A DNA stretch of 58,992 nt. Origin: a virus. Shown here piece by piece: positions 1 through 9,565 of this stretch (the first letter of the stretch is position 1; each line of letters starts with the position of its first letter). A program made the position numbers and the translations under genes. Under the pieces are notes generated by a model that worked only from the letters and a program-made list of their open reading frames with translations, was not told where the DNA came from and searched no databases. The DNA is taken from the IMG/VR virus record IMGVR_UViG_3300049783_001388, positions 1 to 58,992 of that record. The stretch is one strand, 5' to 3'.

Positions 1-2
1 TA

Positions 3-3000
3 AATATAACAAACGTAGATTATACAGGTGTACAAGATACATTTAATATAAACGGTGAATCTAAAAATTTATTAGAATTATTATTAATAATCATACCTAA
101 TACATTTAAAGATGATTATGAATTGTTGCATGAAGCTTTACGAACTATAAATGCAACTGCATACCAATTCGAGGATACTTTAATTATTTACAGGAAAGAT
201 GAAATTGTTGGTAGTGCTAATGAAAATATATTACCAACTCTTTCAATTGGTGCTGGAGAAAGTTTATCACCATCAATAAATAAGTTACCACTTACATTGT
301 CAAGTATTGATAATTCAAGTGTATTATTCTCAAGAGATGTAAATGTAATTTACAGTAAGGTTGATGCATTTGATTTAACAGATCTTTATTCAAACGAATA
401 TAGCAAATTGACTGGATTATCTAATTGGTTTGATGGTGATATATTTAATAGTGGTAGAGATGCTTATCTTGAACCAGAATACAATTTATATGATCAATGG
501 AGTATTATACGTTTACTCGGTAAGGGTGATTTTTCTAAGGATGGTATATGGAAGAGACCATGCGTTGTTAATCAAGGATTTCTTACTTACGAAAGGGATG
601 TTATTGTTAATTTTAGTGATGAAACTCATATTGGCAATAAAGTTGTCTCAAACCCATCTGCTTATGAATCTATAAATATAAAGGTAAAGGGTTCAGCATT
701 TAGTAATTATCTGCAATACCAAAGCTTTATGCAATTTGATTCTGATGTAGTTATTGGTCAACCATTACCTACAAAGACATCATTGGGTGTTCCTGGGTTT
801 AGGTCTTATGGTGGGTCTAATGATAATATACCATTAGAGTCACACATGGGTCTACAAATAATACATACTGATTCTAGTGGGGATAAATTTGTATATTGTA
901 GGTACTTTGAACCTGAATTCACTAACGATAATGGTGAAATTGTAGCAGAGCAAGAAATATTTTTCTGGGAGCCAAAATTAGATGGTGGTGTCAGTGATAG
1001 GATACAAAGACCTGCCAATGTTGTTGAAATTAACCCTTTACAGCATTTAAGATTTTTAGATTTAGGTCTATCAAGTGGTACAGGTTGGAATTATTCAAAT
1101 GAAGAGTTTTCAGCTAACATACCAATTAAGAGTTCTGGTAAATATGAATTTTTATTCTTTGGTATAGAGCCGGAAATGTTTGATGAACATTCTAAGGGGT
1201 GGGATAGTTTTTTTAATAAACAATGGGGAAAGCTTTTCCATGGCGATTTATATTTCAGAAGTGTTACAGTATTTAATGAAATTTATTGGAAATCTTTAGA
1301 TCATTTAGATTATGGAGATACTATAAAGCAAGCTGATTATAATGAGCTAGATAATAATCATACGATATTCAATATAAGGGATTATTTTATAGTTTCTGAC
1401 TTAACAGAATTTAATATTGATTTTAACTCAAATGTTAATTATGATGTAAATGCTGGACCAGTTGTTGTTGATATAAATACAAGTTATGGACCATCAATAT
1501 CTTTATCATCATTAGAATTTTCAATAAATTCTGGTAATACCGCTATATCTAGTAAGAAATTAATTGGTGTAAATACATCAAAAAATTCTGGGGATACAGC
1601 TGACACATTTGCTATTAGATTTAGTTCACATCCAGGATTAAGTTATGGTGCGACAGTATTAGGTAGAGACTCAATTGGCAACATTGGTAATATTGATATG
1701 CCATCTGGAAATAGTTTATTATTAGATATCGTTTCTGAGATAATGAAAAGTAAGTCTATAAATTCTAGGGTATTAGATGGAACTGTATTTGACAATGTAA
1801 TTTCAAACACTACACCAAGGATTGATTATGTTTATAATTATGATTCACAGAAGTGGTTAATTAGTAATTTAACTAGGAACTATAGATTATCTCAATCATC
1901 AATAATATTACAAAACCATTCTATAGCTCAAAGCGACATAATAGAGATACAACCTGATACTTATGTAGATCCAGATAGTTCAGCTACTGGTAATTCATCA
2001 TTTAGTTCATCAAGTTCTAGTTCATCAAGTTCTAGTTCATCGACCAATTTACCACAAATATCTAGGACATCGCAAATAATTAATGATGGTTCAGAAGGTG
2101 ATTCTAGGTATGTTGAATTAGATGAGATAGATTCATTTGCTGATTTAGATACAAGACTATATTTTGGTAGAGTTATTTGGATAAGTGGATTGACTTTTTA
2201 TGTTTGGGCGAGCAAATATAAGATTAATGGTGTTATGAGAGAAGAATTTATTTATTCAACCATAACATTAGCTTCATCTGACACAACAAACCCAAGAGTT
2301 GATACATTTATAATTAGAGATAATGGATTAAATCCAGATTCAATAATGGCTGTTCAAGGTACGGCAGCTCCAAACCCCTTTGACCCTGTAATTGATTTAG
2401 ATTACCAATTAAAGATTTCTAATGTTTATGTTGCTGCAAATTCTTTAGAACCTGATGGAGTAATAAGGGAAGATGTTTATATTGATGGTTCAGAATGGGA
2501 TATAATATCCACAACCAATATAGAGCCAATACAGGCAAATTATATAATAAGCGGTACAAATACTATAAAATTTAATAATGCTGTCTTAAACGACTATATA
2601 ACATTATCTACCGATCTATTAACGCTAAAAACATTACCAAGTACAAATATAATTTTTGATATTAATCTAAATGGTAGTTGGGATATTAATTCAATATCTT
2701 TAGATATTTATTTATTATTAGATGGAAATATTGTATCAGGTAGAGTAAGAGTTGGTAGAGATACCAGTGTATTTATATTCATAATTAATTCATTCAATGT
2801 ACAGAGGATTTCAGTTCCACTTAATTCAATTGCAGATTATAATTCTAGCTCTGAGTTTAATGGGATAATGTTTAAATTTTCTACAAGTACACCAAAGACA
2901 TTTTATATTGACAATATATTTATTTCTGGGACATTGAATAGCTCTAATCAAAATTCTGACAATTCAACGCCAGGGGGACTCTTAGGCAGTATTCAATATA

Positions 3001-5471
3001 ACGATAATGGTGTTTTTGCTGGGATAGGTTCAGTTAATACAAATACAGTTGATCTAGGATTACCACTATTATTGGAACCTATGTCTTCTCATCTAAGTGC
3101 GTCGGGTAGAGGAATGGTAGGTTACGACGATAACGGAAGACCTGTTACTGTAATGAACCAAAATGGCGATAGGAAATTAGTTTCTTTTGATGGTCAATCA
3201 ATTAATACTGAAATTATAAACGACACGAAGGTAATAAACTTTTCAATGCAATGGACTTACGGAGGATGTACTTTATTTACTATTGGTGCAAATATCACAA
3301 TTTTAATATCTAATATTGCAGACGGAGCATCTGGCATAATTTTAGTTAAGCAAGACTCTAGTGGAATGAGATCATTAACTTTAAGTACTTCTTATTCACA
3401 AGTATTAATAGGTCCAAATAATGATATAAATCAATCTGCTAATTCATACAGTACATTGACATATAAGAGGTTTAGTTCAATATTAACAATAGTTATCGCA
3501 CATGGAGGAACAAGTTCTAGTGGGGGTGGAGGAGTAACAAACGAATCTTTTGCATTTACTTGGAAAACAGATAATGCAGGGTCAAGTAACAGCGATCAAG
3601 CTAAATTGCCATTTATCATTTCAGCATCTTTAGATTGTACTGTAGATTGGGGTGACCCAGATGGTTCCACAACTGTCCTTAATTCATCAAGTTCAGCAGG
3701 AGATCTAACTCATACTTATAGCGATGGAGCAGGGACAAAGAGTATTTCTATTTCTGGAACTGGAGTTAATGGGTTTGCTTTCATAGATACAGGAGATAAA
3801 TTGAAACTTTTAGAAGTTTCAAATGTTTCTGGGTTAGACATAACAGAAGTTTCAACATTTGAGGGATGCGAGAACATGACATGGATAGCAATTTCAGCAC
3901 CAATTATTACTTCAACTGATTTATCTAGAACATTTAGAGAATGCAATGATTTCAATGGGGATATAGGTAACTGGGATGTCAGTAATGTTACGGATATATC
4001 GTGGATGTTTAATAATGCAGATTTATTTAATCAAGACATTAGTTCTTGGGACGTGAGTAGTGTTATAAATATGAGAGCTTTATTCTTTTCAGCTGCAAAC
4101 TTTAACCAAGACATTAGTTCTTGGAATACGATAAATGTTACGAGTATGTCTTTTACGTTTGGCAACACACAATCATTTAATCAACCTTTAAATAGTTGGA
4201 ATGTGGGTAATGTTTCCACAATGAGTTATATGCTTTATGGGAACCCTATTTTTAATCAACCGTTAAATAGTTGGAATATGAGTAGTGTTACGAATATAAG
4301 TTTCATGCTAGATAACACAGTCTCTTTTAACCAAGATATTAGTTCTTGGGACATTAATCAGCTTACTAATATTTCAAACTTTTTAAGAGGTGTTATTTTG
4401 TCTACATCAAATTATAACCTTATTCTACCTGCTTGGGATGTGCAAGGTGCAATGTCTTTTAGTGGAACAGCTCACTTCGGTGGGAGTATCTATACAAGTG
4501 GTGGTGCAGTAGAAGCAGCTAGGACTAGTTTAATTTCTAAATGGGGCGGTATCATAGATGGTGGAGGAACAGGTGGAAGTTCAAGCTCAATAGTAGGGTT
4601 TGTATTTGCTTGGAAAACCGACAATGCAGGATCAAGTAACAGCGATCAAGCAACACTACCTTTTATAATATCATCTATTTTAGATTGTACTGTAGATTGG
4701 GGTGACTCAGATGGTTCCACAACTGTTCTTAATTCATCAAGTTCAACATCAGATCTAACTCACACTTACAGTGATGGTGCGGGAACAAAGATTATTTCTA
4801 TTTCTGGGACTGGTGTTAATGGGTTTAAATTCAATAATACAGGCGACAAATTAAAAATGTTAGAAATTAGCGATGTTACGTATTTAGATATAACGGAAAT
4901 TGGAACATTTTATGGTTGCAGGAACATGACATGGACAGCGACAAGTGCGCCAACTATTTCAACAACAAGTTTAGAAAGTACTTTTTATAATTGTAGGTAT
5001 TTCAATGGAAATATAGATAACTGGAATGTCAGTAGCGTTACAAGTATTAAAACTATGTTTACGTTTAACTCACTTTTTAACCAACCACTAAATTCTTGGG
5101 ACGTTAGTAATATTACAGATATGACTGCTTTATTTTCATATTCTGGTTTTAATCAGCCATTAAATAACTGGGACACAAGTAGTGTTACGAATGTATTTTT
5201 TATGTTTGATAATGCAGGCTCTTTCAATCAAGACATTAGTTCTTGGGACATGAATCAAGTTATTTCCTTTGGTAACTTTATGGTAAATGCAACTTTATCA
5301 ACAACAAATTACAACGCAATATTATTGGCTTGGAACACACAGGGGGCTATGTCTTATAGTGGATCTGTGAGTTTTGGATTAAGTAAATACACAGGAGGTG
5401 GAGCAGTAGAAACCGCAAGAACAAGCTTAATTTCTAAATGGGGCGGAATATCAGACGGAGGAGTAGTTTAA
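3..5471 (+). CDS. Giant fibre/adhesin-like structural protein, 5' end cut by window edge
   Basis: The frame is open from base 3 without a stop, so the gene enters from the left. The first possible start inside the window is a TTG at 123, but the residues before it read as ordinary protein, so I treat it as 5'-partial. About the first 1,100 residues are unrecognised, beta-rich and Asn/Ser/Asp-rich. A poly-Ser linker lies near nt 2004-2040. The C-terminal part (nt about 3541-5470) holds two copies of a module: a Trp-Lys-Thr-Asp start, a PKD-like stretch containing VDWGD and HTYSDGAGTK, then BspA/DUF285-type leucine-rich repeats with recurring FNQ(D/P)-(I/L)-x-SWD-V-SS-V. Such modules are common in flavobacterial surface adhesins. 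In a phage late region this suggests a tail-fibre or receptor-binding protein. The role is inferred; the repeat architecture is seen. Confidence 0.8.
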   Translation, partial: NITNVDYTGVQDTFNINGESKNLLELLLIIIPNTFKDDYELLHEALRTINATAYQFEDTLIIYRKDEIVGSANENILPTLSIGAGESLSPSINKLPLTLSSIDNSSVLFSRDVNVIYSKVDAFDLTDLYSNEYSKLTGLSNWFDGDIFNSGRDAYLEPEYNLYDQWSIIRLLGKGDFSKDGIWKRPCVVNQGFLTYERDVIVNFSDETHIGNKVVSNPSAYESINIKVKGSAFSNYLQYQSFMQFDSDVVIGQPLPTKTSLGVPGFRSYGGSNDNIPLESHMGLQIIHTDSSGDKFVYCRYFEPEFTNDNGEIVAEQEIFFWEPKLDGGVSDRIQRPANVVEINPLQHLRFLDLGLSSGTGWNYSNEEFSANIPIKSSGKYEFLFFGIEPEMFDEHSKGWDSFFNKQWGKLFHGDLYFRSVTVFNEIYWKSLDHLDYGDTIKQADYNELDNNHTIFNIRDYFIVSDLTEFNIDFNSNVNYDVNAGPVVVDINTSYGPSISLSSLEFSINSGNTAISSKKLIGVNTSKNSGDTADTFAIRFSSHPGLSYGATVLGRDSIGNIGNIDMPSGNSLLLDIVSEIMKSKSINSRVLDGTVFDNVISNTTPRIDYVYNYDSQKWLISNLTRNYRLSQSSIILQNHSIAQSDIIEIQPDTYVDPDSSATGNSSFSSSSSSSSSSSSSTNLPQISRTSQIINDGSEGDSRYVELDEIDSFADLDTRLYFGRVIWISGLTFYVWASKYKINGVMREEFIYSTITLASSDTTNPRVDTFIIRDNGLNPDSIMAVQGTAAPNPFDPVIDLDYQLKISNVYVAANSLEPDGVIREDVYIDGSEWDIISTTNIEPIQANYIISGTNTIKFNNAVLNDYITLSTDLLTLKTLPSTNIIFDINLNGSWDINSISLDIYLLLDGNIVSGRVRVGRDTSVFIFIINSFNVQRISVPLNSIADYNSSSEFNGIMFKFSTSTPKTFYIDNIFISGTLNSSNQNSDNSTPGGLLGSIQYNDNGVFAGIGSVNTNTVDLGLPLLLEPMSSHLSASGRGMVGYDDNGRPVTVMNQNGDRKLVSFDGQSINTEIINDTKVINFSMQWTYGGCTLFTIGANITILISNIADGASGIILVKQDSSGMRSLTLSTSYSQVLIGPNNDINQSANSYSTLTYKRFSSILTIVIAHGGTSSSGGGGVTNESFAFTWKTDNAGSSNSDQAKLPFIISASLDCTVDWGDPDGSTTVLNSSSSAGDLTHTYSDGAGTKSISISGTGVNGFAFIDTGDKLKLLEVSNVSGLDITEVSTFEGCENMTWIAISAPIITSTDLSRTFRECNDFNGDIGNWDVSNVTDISWMFNNADLFNQDISSWDVSSVINMRALFFSAANFNQDISSWNTINVTSMSFTFGNTQSFNQPLNSWNVGNVSTMSYMLYGNPIFNQPLNSWNMSSVTNISFMLDNTVSFNQDISSWDINQLTNISNFLRGVILSTSNYNLILPAWDVQGAMSFSGTAHFGGSIYTSGGAVEAARTSLISKWGGIIDGGGTGGSSSSIVGFVFAWKTDNAGSSNSDQATLPFIISSILDCTVDWGDSDGSTTVLNSSSSTSDLTHTYSDGAGTKIISISGTGVNGFKFNNTGDKLKMLEISDVTYLDITEIGTFYGCRNMTWTATSAPTISTTSLESTFYNCRYFNGNIDNWNVSSVTSIKTMFTFNSLFNQPLNSWDVSNITDMTALFSYSGFNQPLNNWDTSSVTNVFFMFDNAGSFNQDISSWDMNQVISFGNFMVNATLSTTNYNAILLAWNTQGAMSYSGSVSFGLSKYTGGGAVETARTSLISKWGGISDGGVV
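2004..2040 (+). repeat. In-frame Ser-coding microsatellite
   Basis: A 15-nt unit, TTCATCAAGTTCTAG, is repeated about 2.4 times and encodes a run of Ser residues linking two domains of the giant protein. The unit is a multiple of three, so slippage would change linker length without breaking the frame. Confidence 0.6.
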
Positions 5472-5477
5472 TAAATA

Positions 5478-5515
5478 ATCAAACCTTGCAATAATATGTA
5501 GGGTTTGATATTTAA
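5478..5515 (+). terminator. Hairpin after the giant structural gene
   Basis: ATCAAACC (5478-5485) pairs with GGTTTGAT and is followed by ATTTAAATAATTTTAT. This is a plausible weak intrinsic terminator in the 62-nt gap before the next gene. Confidence 0.45.
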
Positions 5516-5533
5516 ATAATTTTATATTAATTA

Positions 5534-5869
5534 ATGCCAGAAAGGTATAAAAATCAAAAAATGAAAAAAGCAATATTAGATAGTCAAACAAATTACCAAA
5601 ATGCAACATCAGGGGCTAATGGTATCGTAGTACTTTTATCAGGTAATGTGCCTGTATCATCTCATGAATATTTTGTAGTTACTGCAGAAACAGAAAGTAC
5701 AATTTCTTTTGATAGTTCAGTTGAAGCAGGAGATACTTATGCTGATCAATCTGTTTCTGGTATGATTATTTTAGCTGGACAATCAATTGTAACAGGACCT
5801 ATAAAAAACTTAACTGTGACAGGGGAAGGGGCAAAAGTATCTGCTAGTCTCTTAAATAGACCTAAATAG
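5534..5869 (+). CDS. Small structural-region protein, unknown
   Basis: A 111-residue protein without Cys, TM segment or signal peptide. It is rich in Val, Ser, Thr and Gly with alternating hydrophobic residues, typical of a small beta-sandwich virion component. It sits between the two genes that share the PKD/BspA modules. An ATG at 5561 is an alternative start that would remove nine charged residues. Its stop TAG shares its G with the GTG start proposed for the next gene, suggesting translational coupling. No family recognised. Confidence 0.65.
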   Translation: MPERYKNQKMKKAILDSQTNYQNATSGANGIVVLLSGNVPVSSHEYFVVTAETESTISFDSSVEAGDTYADQSVSGMIILAGQSIVTGPIKNLTVTGEGAKVSASLLNRPK

Positions 5870-7764
5870 TGATTTTAGGTCATATTGTTGGGTTGCGATA
5901 CTCAATGAGTTTAATAAATTTGATCCCCCTAGAATCTTTTTATTTTACTTGGAAAACAGATAATGCAGGATCAAGTAACAACGATCAAGCTACTCTACCT
6001 TTTACTATTTCAGCATCTTTAGATTGTATTGTAGATTGGGATGACCCAGATGGTTCCACAACTGTCCTTAATTCATCAAGTTCAGTAGGAGATTTAACGC
6101 ATACTTATAGCGATGGAGTAGGAACTAAAAATATTTCAATATCAGGTACAGGAATTAATAGATTTGCATTCACCAATGGTGGAGATAAATTAAAGATTTT
6201 AGAAGTTATTAATTGTGGTAATTTAGATATAACACAAGCTAGAACATTTTTAGGTTGCAGTAATTTGACGTGGACGGCAAAAGATGCACCTATTATTTCC
6301 ACAACTGATTTAACTGAAACCTTTAGAGGTTGCGTTAATTTTAATGGAAAGATCAATAATTGGGATGTTAGTAGTGTTTCTTCTATTGCTAATATGTTTC
6401 ACTTAGCATCATCTTTTAATCAACCATTAAACAATTGGAATACAAGTAGTATAACAAATATGGATAATGTATTTAGGCAAGCTTCTGTTTTCAATCAGCC
6501 TTTAGGCAATTGGAATACAAGTAGTGTGACCAGTATGCAGTTAACATTTTATCTTACAGTATCTTTTGACCAAGACATTAGTTCTTGGGACGTAAATCAA
6601 GTTACACTCTTTAATCTATTTCACTCAGGAGAACTATCTAGGTCAAATTACGATGCATTACTAATAGCGTGGGATTCACAAGGCGTAATGTCTTTTAGTG
6701 GTACGGTTCCTTTTGGATCAAGTAAATACACATTAGGTGGATTGGCAGAATCTTCAAGATCTAGTTTAGTAACTAAATGGGGAGGTATTACTGATGGTGG
6801 AGGAATAGTAAATGAAAATTTTGATTTTACATGGAAAACAGATAATGTTGGAACATCAAATGACGATCAAGCTACTTTGCCTATAATAATTTCTGCTGAT
6901 TTAGATTGTATAGTTGATTGGGGCGATGATGATGGCTCTACAACTACTTTAAACTCGGCAAGTTCAGCAGGAGATTTAACGCATACGTATAGTGGAGGAT
7001 TAGGGACAAAGAGTATTTCTATTTCTGGAACTGGAATTAATGGGTTTAAATTTAATGATGGAGGTGACAAGTTAAAAATATTAGAAGTTTCAAATGTTGG
7101 TAATTTAGATATAACAGAAAGAGAAACATTTTTTGGTTGCACTAATTTGACTTGGACGGCTACGGCTGCACCAAATATTACGGCAACTGATTTAACTAGC
7201 ACTTTTGACAATTGCACTAATTTTAATGGAAACATCAATAATTGGGATGTTAGTAATGTTCAGACTATGTTTGCGTTTTTTGAAAACGCAATATCTTTTA
7301 ATCAACCATTAAACAATTGGAATACAAGTAGTTTTGTTTATGCAACAAGTCTTTTTAGAGGCGCAACATCTTTTAACCAACCATTAAATAACTGGGATGT
7401 TAGTAGTGTTACTGGAATGCTTTTAATGTTTCAAAATGCAACATCTTTTGACCAAGACATTAGTTCTTGGGACATTAATCAGGTTACTAATTTAAACCTT
7501 TTCATGAGCGGTGTTACTTTATCAACAACCAACTACGATTTATTATTAGTTGGATGGGCGGGACAAGGGGCTATGTCTTACTCAGGTACGACTCCTTTTG
7601 GATCAAGTAAATACACATTAGGTGGATTGGCAGAATCTTCAAGATCTAGTTTAGTAACTGAATGGGGAGGAGTTACAGATGGTGGAGGAATAGTAAATGA
7701 AAATTTATTACAAGAAGACAATTCTTTTCTACTTCAAGAAAATAACGATAAAATAATATTATAA
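5869..7764 (+). CDS. Second BspA/DUF285-repeat fibre-like protein
   Basis: Up to 631 residues from a GTG overlapping the upstream stop; an ATG at 5905 is an equally possible start. The protein is almost entirely two modules like those at the C-terminus of the 3-5471 gene: a WKTDNAGSSN-type opening, a PKD-like VDW(G/D)D...HTYS segment, then several BspA-type repeats (FNQPLNNWNTSSVT pattern). The C-terminus ends with a short Asn/Gln/Glu-rich tail. It lacks the large N-terminal region of its neighbour, so it may be an accessory fibre, an alternative adhesin, or a sequence reservoir for recombination. The repeat homology is seen; the role is inferred. Confidence 0.75.
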   Translation: MILGHIVGLRYSMSLINLIPLESFYFTWKTDNAGSSNNDQATLPFTISASLDCIVDWDDPDGSTTVLNSSSSVGDLTHTYSDGVGTKNISISGTGINRFAFTNGGDKLKILEVINCGNLDITQARTFLGCSNLTWTAKDAPIISTTDLTETFRGCVNFNGKINNWDVSSVSSIANMFHLASSFNQPLNNWNTSSITNMDNVFRQASVFNQPLGNWNTSSVTSMQLTFYLTVSFDQDISSWDVNQVTLFNLFHSGELSRSNYDALLIAWDSQGVMSFSGTVPFGSSKYTLGGLAESSRSSLVTKWGGITDGGGIVNENFDFTWKTDNVGTSNDDQATLPIIISADLDCIVDWGDDDGSTTTLNSASSAGDLTHTYSGGLGTKSISISGTGINGFKFNDGGDKLKILEVSNVGNLDITERETFFGCTNLTWTATAAPNITATDLTSTFDNCTNFNGNINNWDVSNVQTMFAFFENAISFNQPLNNWNTSSFVYATSLFRGATSFNQPLNNWDVSSVTGMLLMFQNATSFDQDISSWDINQVTNLNLFMSGVTLSTTNYDLLLVGWAGQGAMSYSGTTPFGSSKYTLGGLAESSRSSLVTEWGGVTDGGGIVNENLLQEDNSFLLQENNDKIIL

Positions 7765-7779
7765 ATAAAACATTTTAAA

Positions 7780-8208
7780 ATGGCAGATTCAAAAATTTCC
7801 AATTTACCAGTAATTACGGAAGCAGAAGCAATCTCAGTAATTCCAATCGTACAAAATGGTGTAACGAGTAAAATATCAGTATCTAACTTGACAAATGAGT
7901 ACATAAGAAAAGCTGAACATAGTGTTTTAGCTATTACAACATCACAAGCTATAAATCTTAGTACAACTTTTTCAGTTAATATTATTAGAGTTTTAAACCC
8001 AGGATTAACATTGACTTTACAGTTTCCTATAAACCCTATAGAATCGCAAATATGTCAGTTTACAACTCTTGCAAATACAGTTACTTTAATAGTTGGAACA
8101 GGTGGGACCTTTTCAGTAGATCCAAGTTATGCAGCAGCACCAACCGCTGGATTTAGTGCTACTTATGTGTATCATTTGACTGATGATACTTGGTATAAAA
8201 TAGGTTAA
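7780..8208 (+). CDS. Small virion-like protein, unknown
   Basis: A 142-residue protein starting MADSKISNLP, an opening I associate with short phage tail or appendage proteins whose N-terminus assembles on the virion (family memory, not searched). The rest is beta-rich with Thr/Ile/Val alternation and a Gly/Ala-rich segment near residues 105-125. It starts 15 nt after the preceding repeat protein and is probably cotranscribed with it. No enzymatic motif seen. Confidence 0.65.
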   Translation: MADSKISNLPVITEAEAISVIPIVQNGVTSKISVSNLTNEYIRKAEHSVLAITTSQAINLSTTFSVNIIRVLNPGLTLTLQFPINPIESQICQFTTLANTVTLIVGTGGTFSVDPSYAAAPTAGFSATYVYHLTDDTWYKIG

Positions 8209-8230
8209 TAAAAATAAATAAATAATAATT

Positions 8231-8452
8231 ATGGAAATGGATACAGAAAACGAAAACAATGGCATTTTTAAACCGAGTACTATCGTACATTACATTGCTA
8301 GAGATGAGAATGATACTATAAGAGATTATGGGTCAGTAGGTATAGGGTTGGTTTGGACAACAAAATGGGCAAAATTTAAAAGATACCCCGACAAAGAAGA
8401 ATACGTTAACGTCTTGCTAGATAGTGGGATAGCATTAGAAGGAGAAATATAA
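8231..8452 (+). CDS. Hypothetical acidic protein
   Basis: A 73-residue acidic protein with no recognised domain. It starts 22 nt after the upstream stop behind an AAATAATAATT leader, and its TAA overlaps the ATG of the next gene (ATAATG), indicating translational coupling to a membrane protein. Confidence 0.6.
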   Translation: MEMDTENENNGIFKPSTIVHYIARDENDTIRDYGSVGIGLVWTTKWAKFKRYPDKEEYVNVLLDSGIALEGEI

Positions 8453-8835
8453 TGAAAAAATTAAAAGACAGATTATTGAAATTGGTGCTTTCCACCGTAA
8501 ACAAATTTAAAGATTTTTTTTATATGATCTTTTCATTAGATTTTATATCTAAATCAGTTGAATGGGTAATTCCCACTATAGATAAATTGAAACATTACTA
8601 TTTATGGTCTTTATCATTTTTTGTGATGATATACTTATTTTATTTCATAGAAATTTTAACAGGGTTATATATTTCAGACTGGTATGCTTATGCGATAACT
8701 GTAATAAGCGCATTATGGAAAGAATTATATAATGATAAATACCTTAAAAAGGGGGACGCTGAATTAAAAGATTTCCTTGCAGGAATAGCTATCGCAACAT
8801 TTTATATGATCAAAATTAAATTATTGATAATATAA
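8452..8835 (+). CDS. Predicted membrane protein, possibly holin-like
   Basis: A 127-residue protein with a basic, amphipathic N-terminus, then hydrophobic stretches near residues 58-76, 80-95 and 108-127. The segment KELYNDKYLKKGDAELKDF between the last two resembles the KE-x-YD-x-(H/K)-G-x-D loop seen in YfiM/VanZ-like small phage and bacterial membrane proteins. It lies in the late block ahead of the amidase and holin genes. It could be an extra lysis or inner-membrane protein; function not established. Confidence 0.6.
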   Translation: MKKLKDRLLKLVLSTVNKFKDFFYMIFSLDFISKSVEWVIPTIDKLKHYYLWSLSFFVMIYLFYFIEILTGLYISDWYAYAITVISALWKELYNDKYLKKGDAELKDFLAGIAIATFYMIKIKLLII

Positions 8836-8851
8836 AAAATATAGTAATTAC

Positions 8852-9532
8852 ATGACAGATATAATAATACCTTCAATACTAACTTCTTTAACCCTTTTAA
8901 TCCCAGCCTACCTCTTACATAAAAGAGAAATGAGGAAGATAAAAAACGAAGTATCATTTAAAGAATTACAATTAAATAAATCAAAAGAACTATCATTATT
9001 AAATATGAAAAAGGCAGACTATTTGCCTAGGATAATGACATTGAGGAATTCTTCAAGCATTACTCATGCAGTTCAAGAAATATTTAATCTAACTAAAGCT
9101 ACAAGGTTTTTAATCTTTATTGGGGTTAACGGTAAATTTGATTTAAATTCTGTATCTTGTGTTTGGTATCTTTATAAGAACGAAAAAGATAATGTAGATG
9201 CTATTAAGAAATATGCATCTGTTGACATTACTGAAGATTCTTTCTATAAGGGGCTACTCAAAAAAGTTTCTAAATATACACATAAATATGAAGAAATTGA
9301 AACATTGAAAATGCCAGAAAGTTTATTAAAGCATATTTATTACGAAGAGGAAGTTACTCATACAAAAATTGGTTTCTTAAATAGGGAAGAAATAGATAAA
9401 GAAAATGATTTCTTAGCTTTCTTTTCGGTAAGTACAGATGAAGATGAAGGTTATACACCAATGGAAAAAAGTATAATTAAAAGGATAGTAGATTCACAAA
9501 TAAAAACAAATTTAATATCCATATTAGATTAA
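8852..9532 (+). CDS. Membrane-anchored protein, unknown
   Basis: A 226-residue protein. Residues 1-20 form a TM anchor (IIIPSILTSLTLLIPAYLL) followed by a charged, probably coiled-coil segment (about 22-55). The C-terminal 160 residues are a mixed alpha/beta domain that could be GAF-like in layout (FLIFIGVNG... SVSCVWYLY... GFLNRE... LAFFSVSTDE), but I cannot confirm this. Late-block position and an N-terminal anchor would also fit a spanin-like or lysis-control role. Confidence 0.6.
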   Translation: MTDIIIPSILTSLTLLIPAYLLHKREMRKIKNEVSFKELQLNKSKELSLLNMKKADYLPRIMTLRNSSSITHAVQEIFNLTKATRFLIFIGVNGKFDLNSVSCVWYLYKNEKDNVDAIKKYASVDITEDSFYKGLLKKVSKYTHKYEEIETLKMPESLLKHIYYEEEVTHTKIGFLNREEIDKENDFLAFFSVSTDEDEGYTPMEKSIIKRIVDSQIKTNLISILD

Positions 9533-9565
9533 TAATTTAAATTAAATGGGCAGAATGCCAAAAGT

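Larger units (their letters stand above)
3541..7690 (+). repeat. Four copies of a PKD-like plus BspA-repeat module
   Basis: Modules lie at about 3541-4560, 4590-5465, 5929-6795 and 6817-7690, two in each of two genes separated by a 111-residue gene. Each begins with codons for TWKTDN or AWKTDN, then D-C-(T/I)-V-D-W-(G/D)-D, then HTYS, then FNQ(P/D) repeats, and ends near a KYT-G-G segment followed by a conserved S-L-x-(S/T)-x-W-G-G. Similarity is strong at DNA level as well as protein level, which points to recent duplication and ongoing recombination between copies. Confidence 0.8.

Noticed and set aside
2004-2040. Phase-variation tract
   Set aside because: The Ser tract unit is 15 nt, so slippage would not change the frame; it can only alter linker length.
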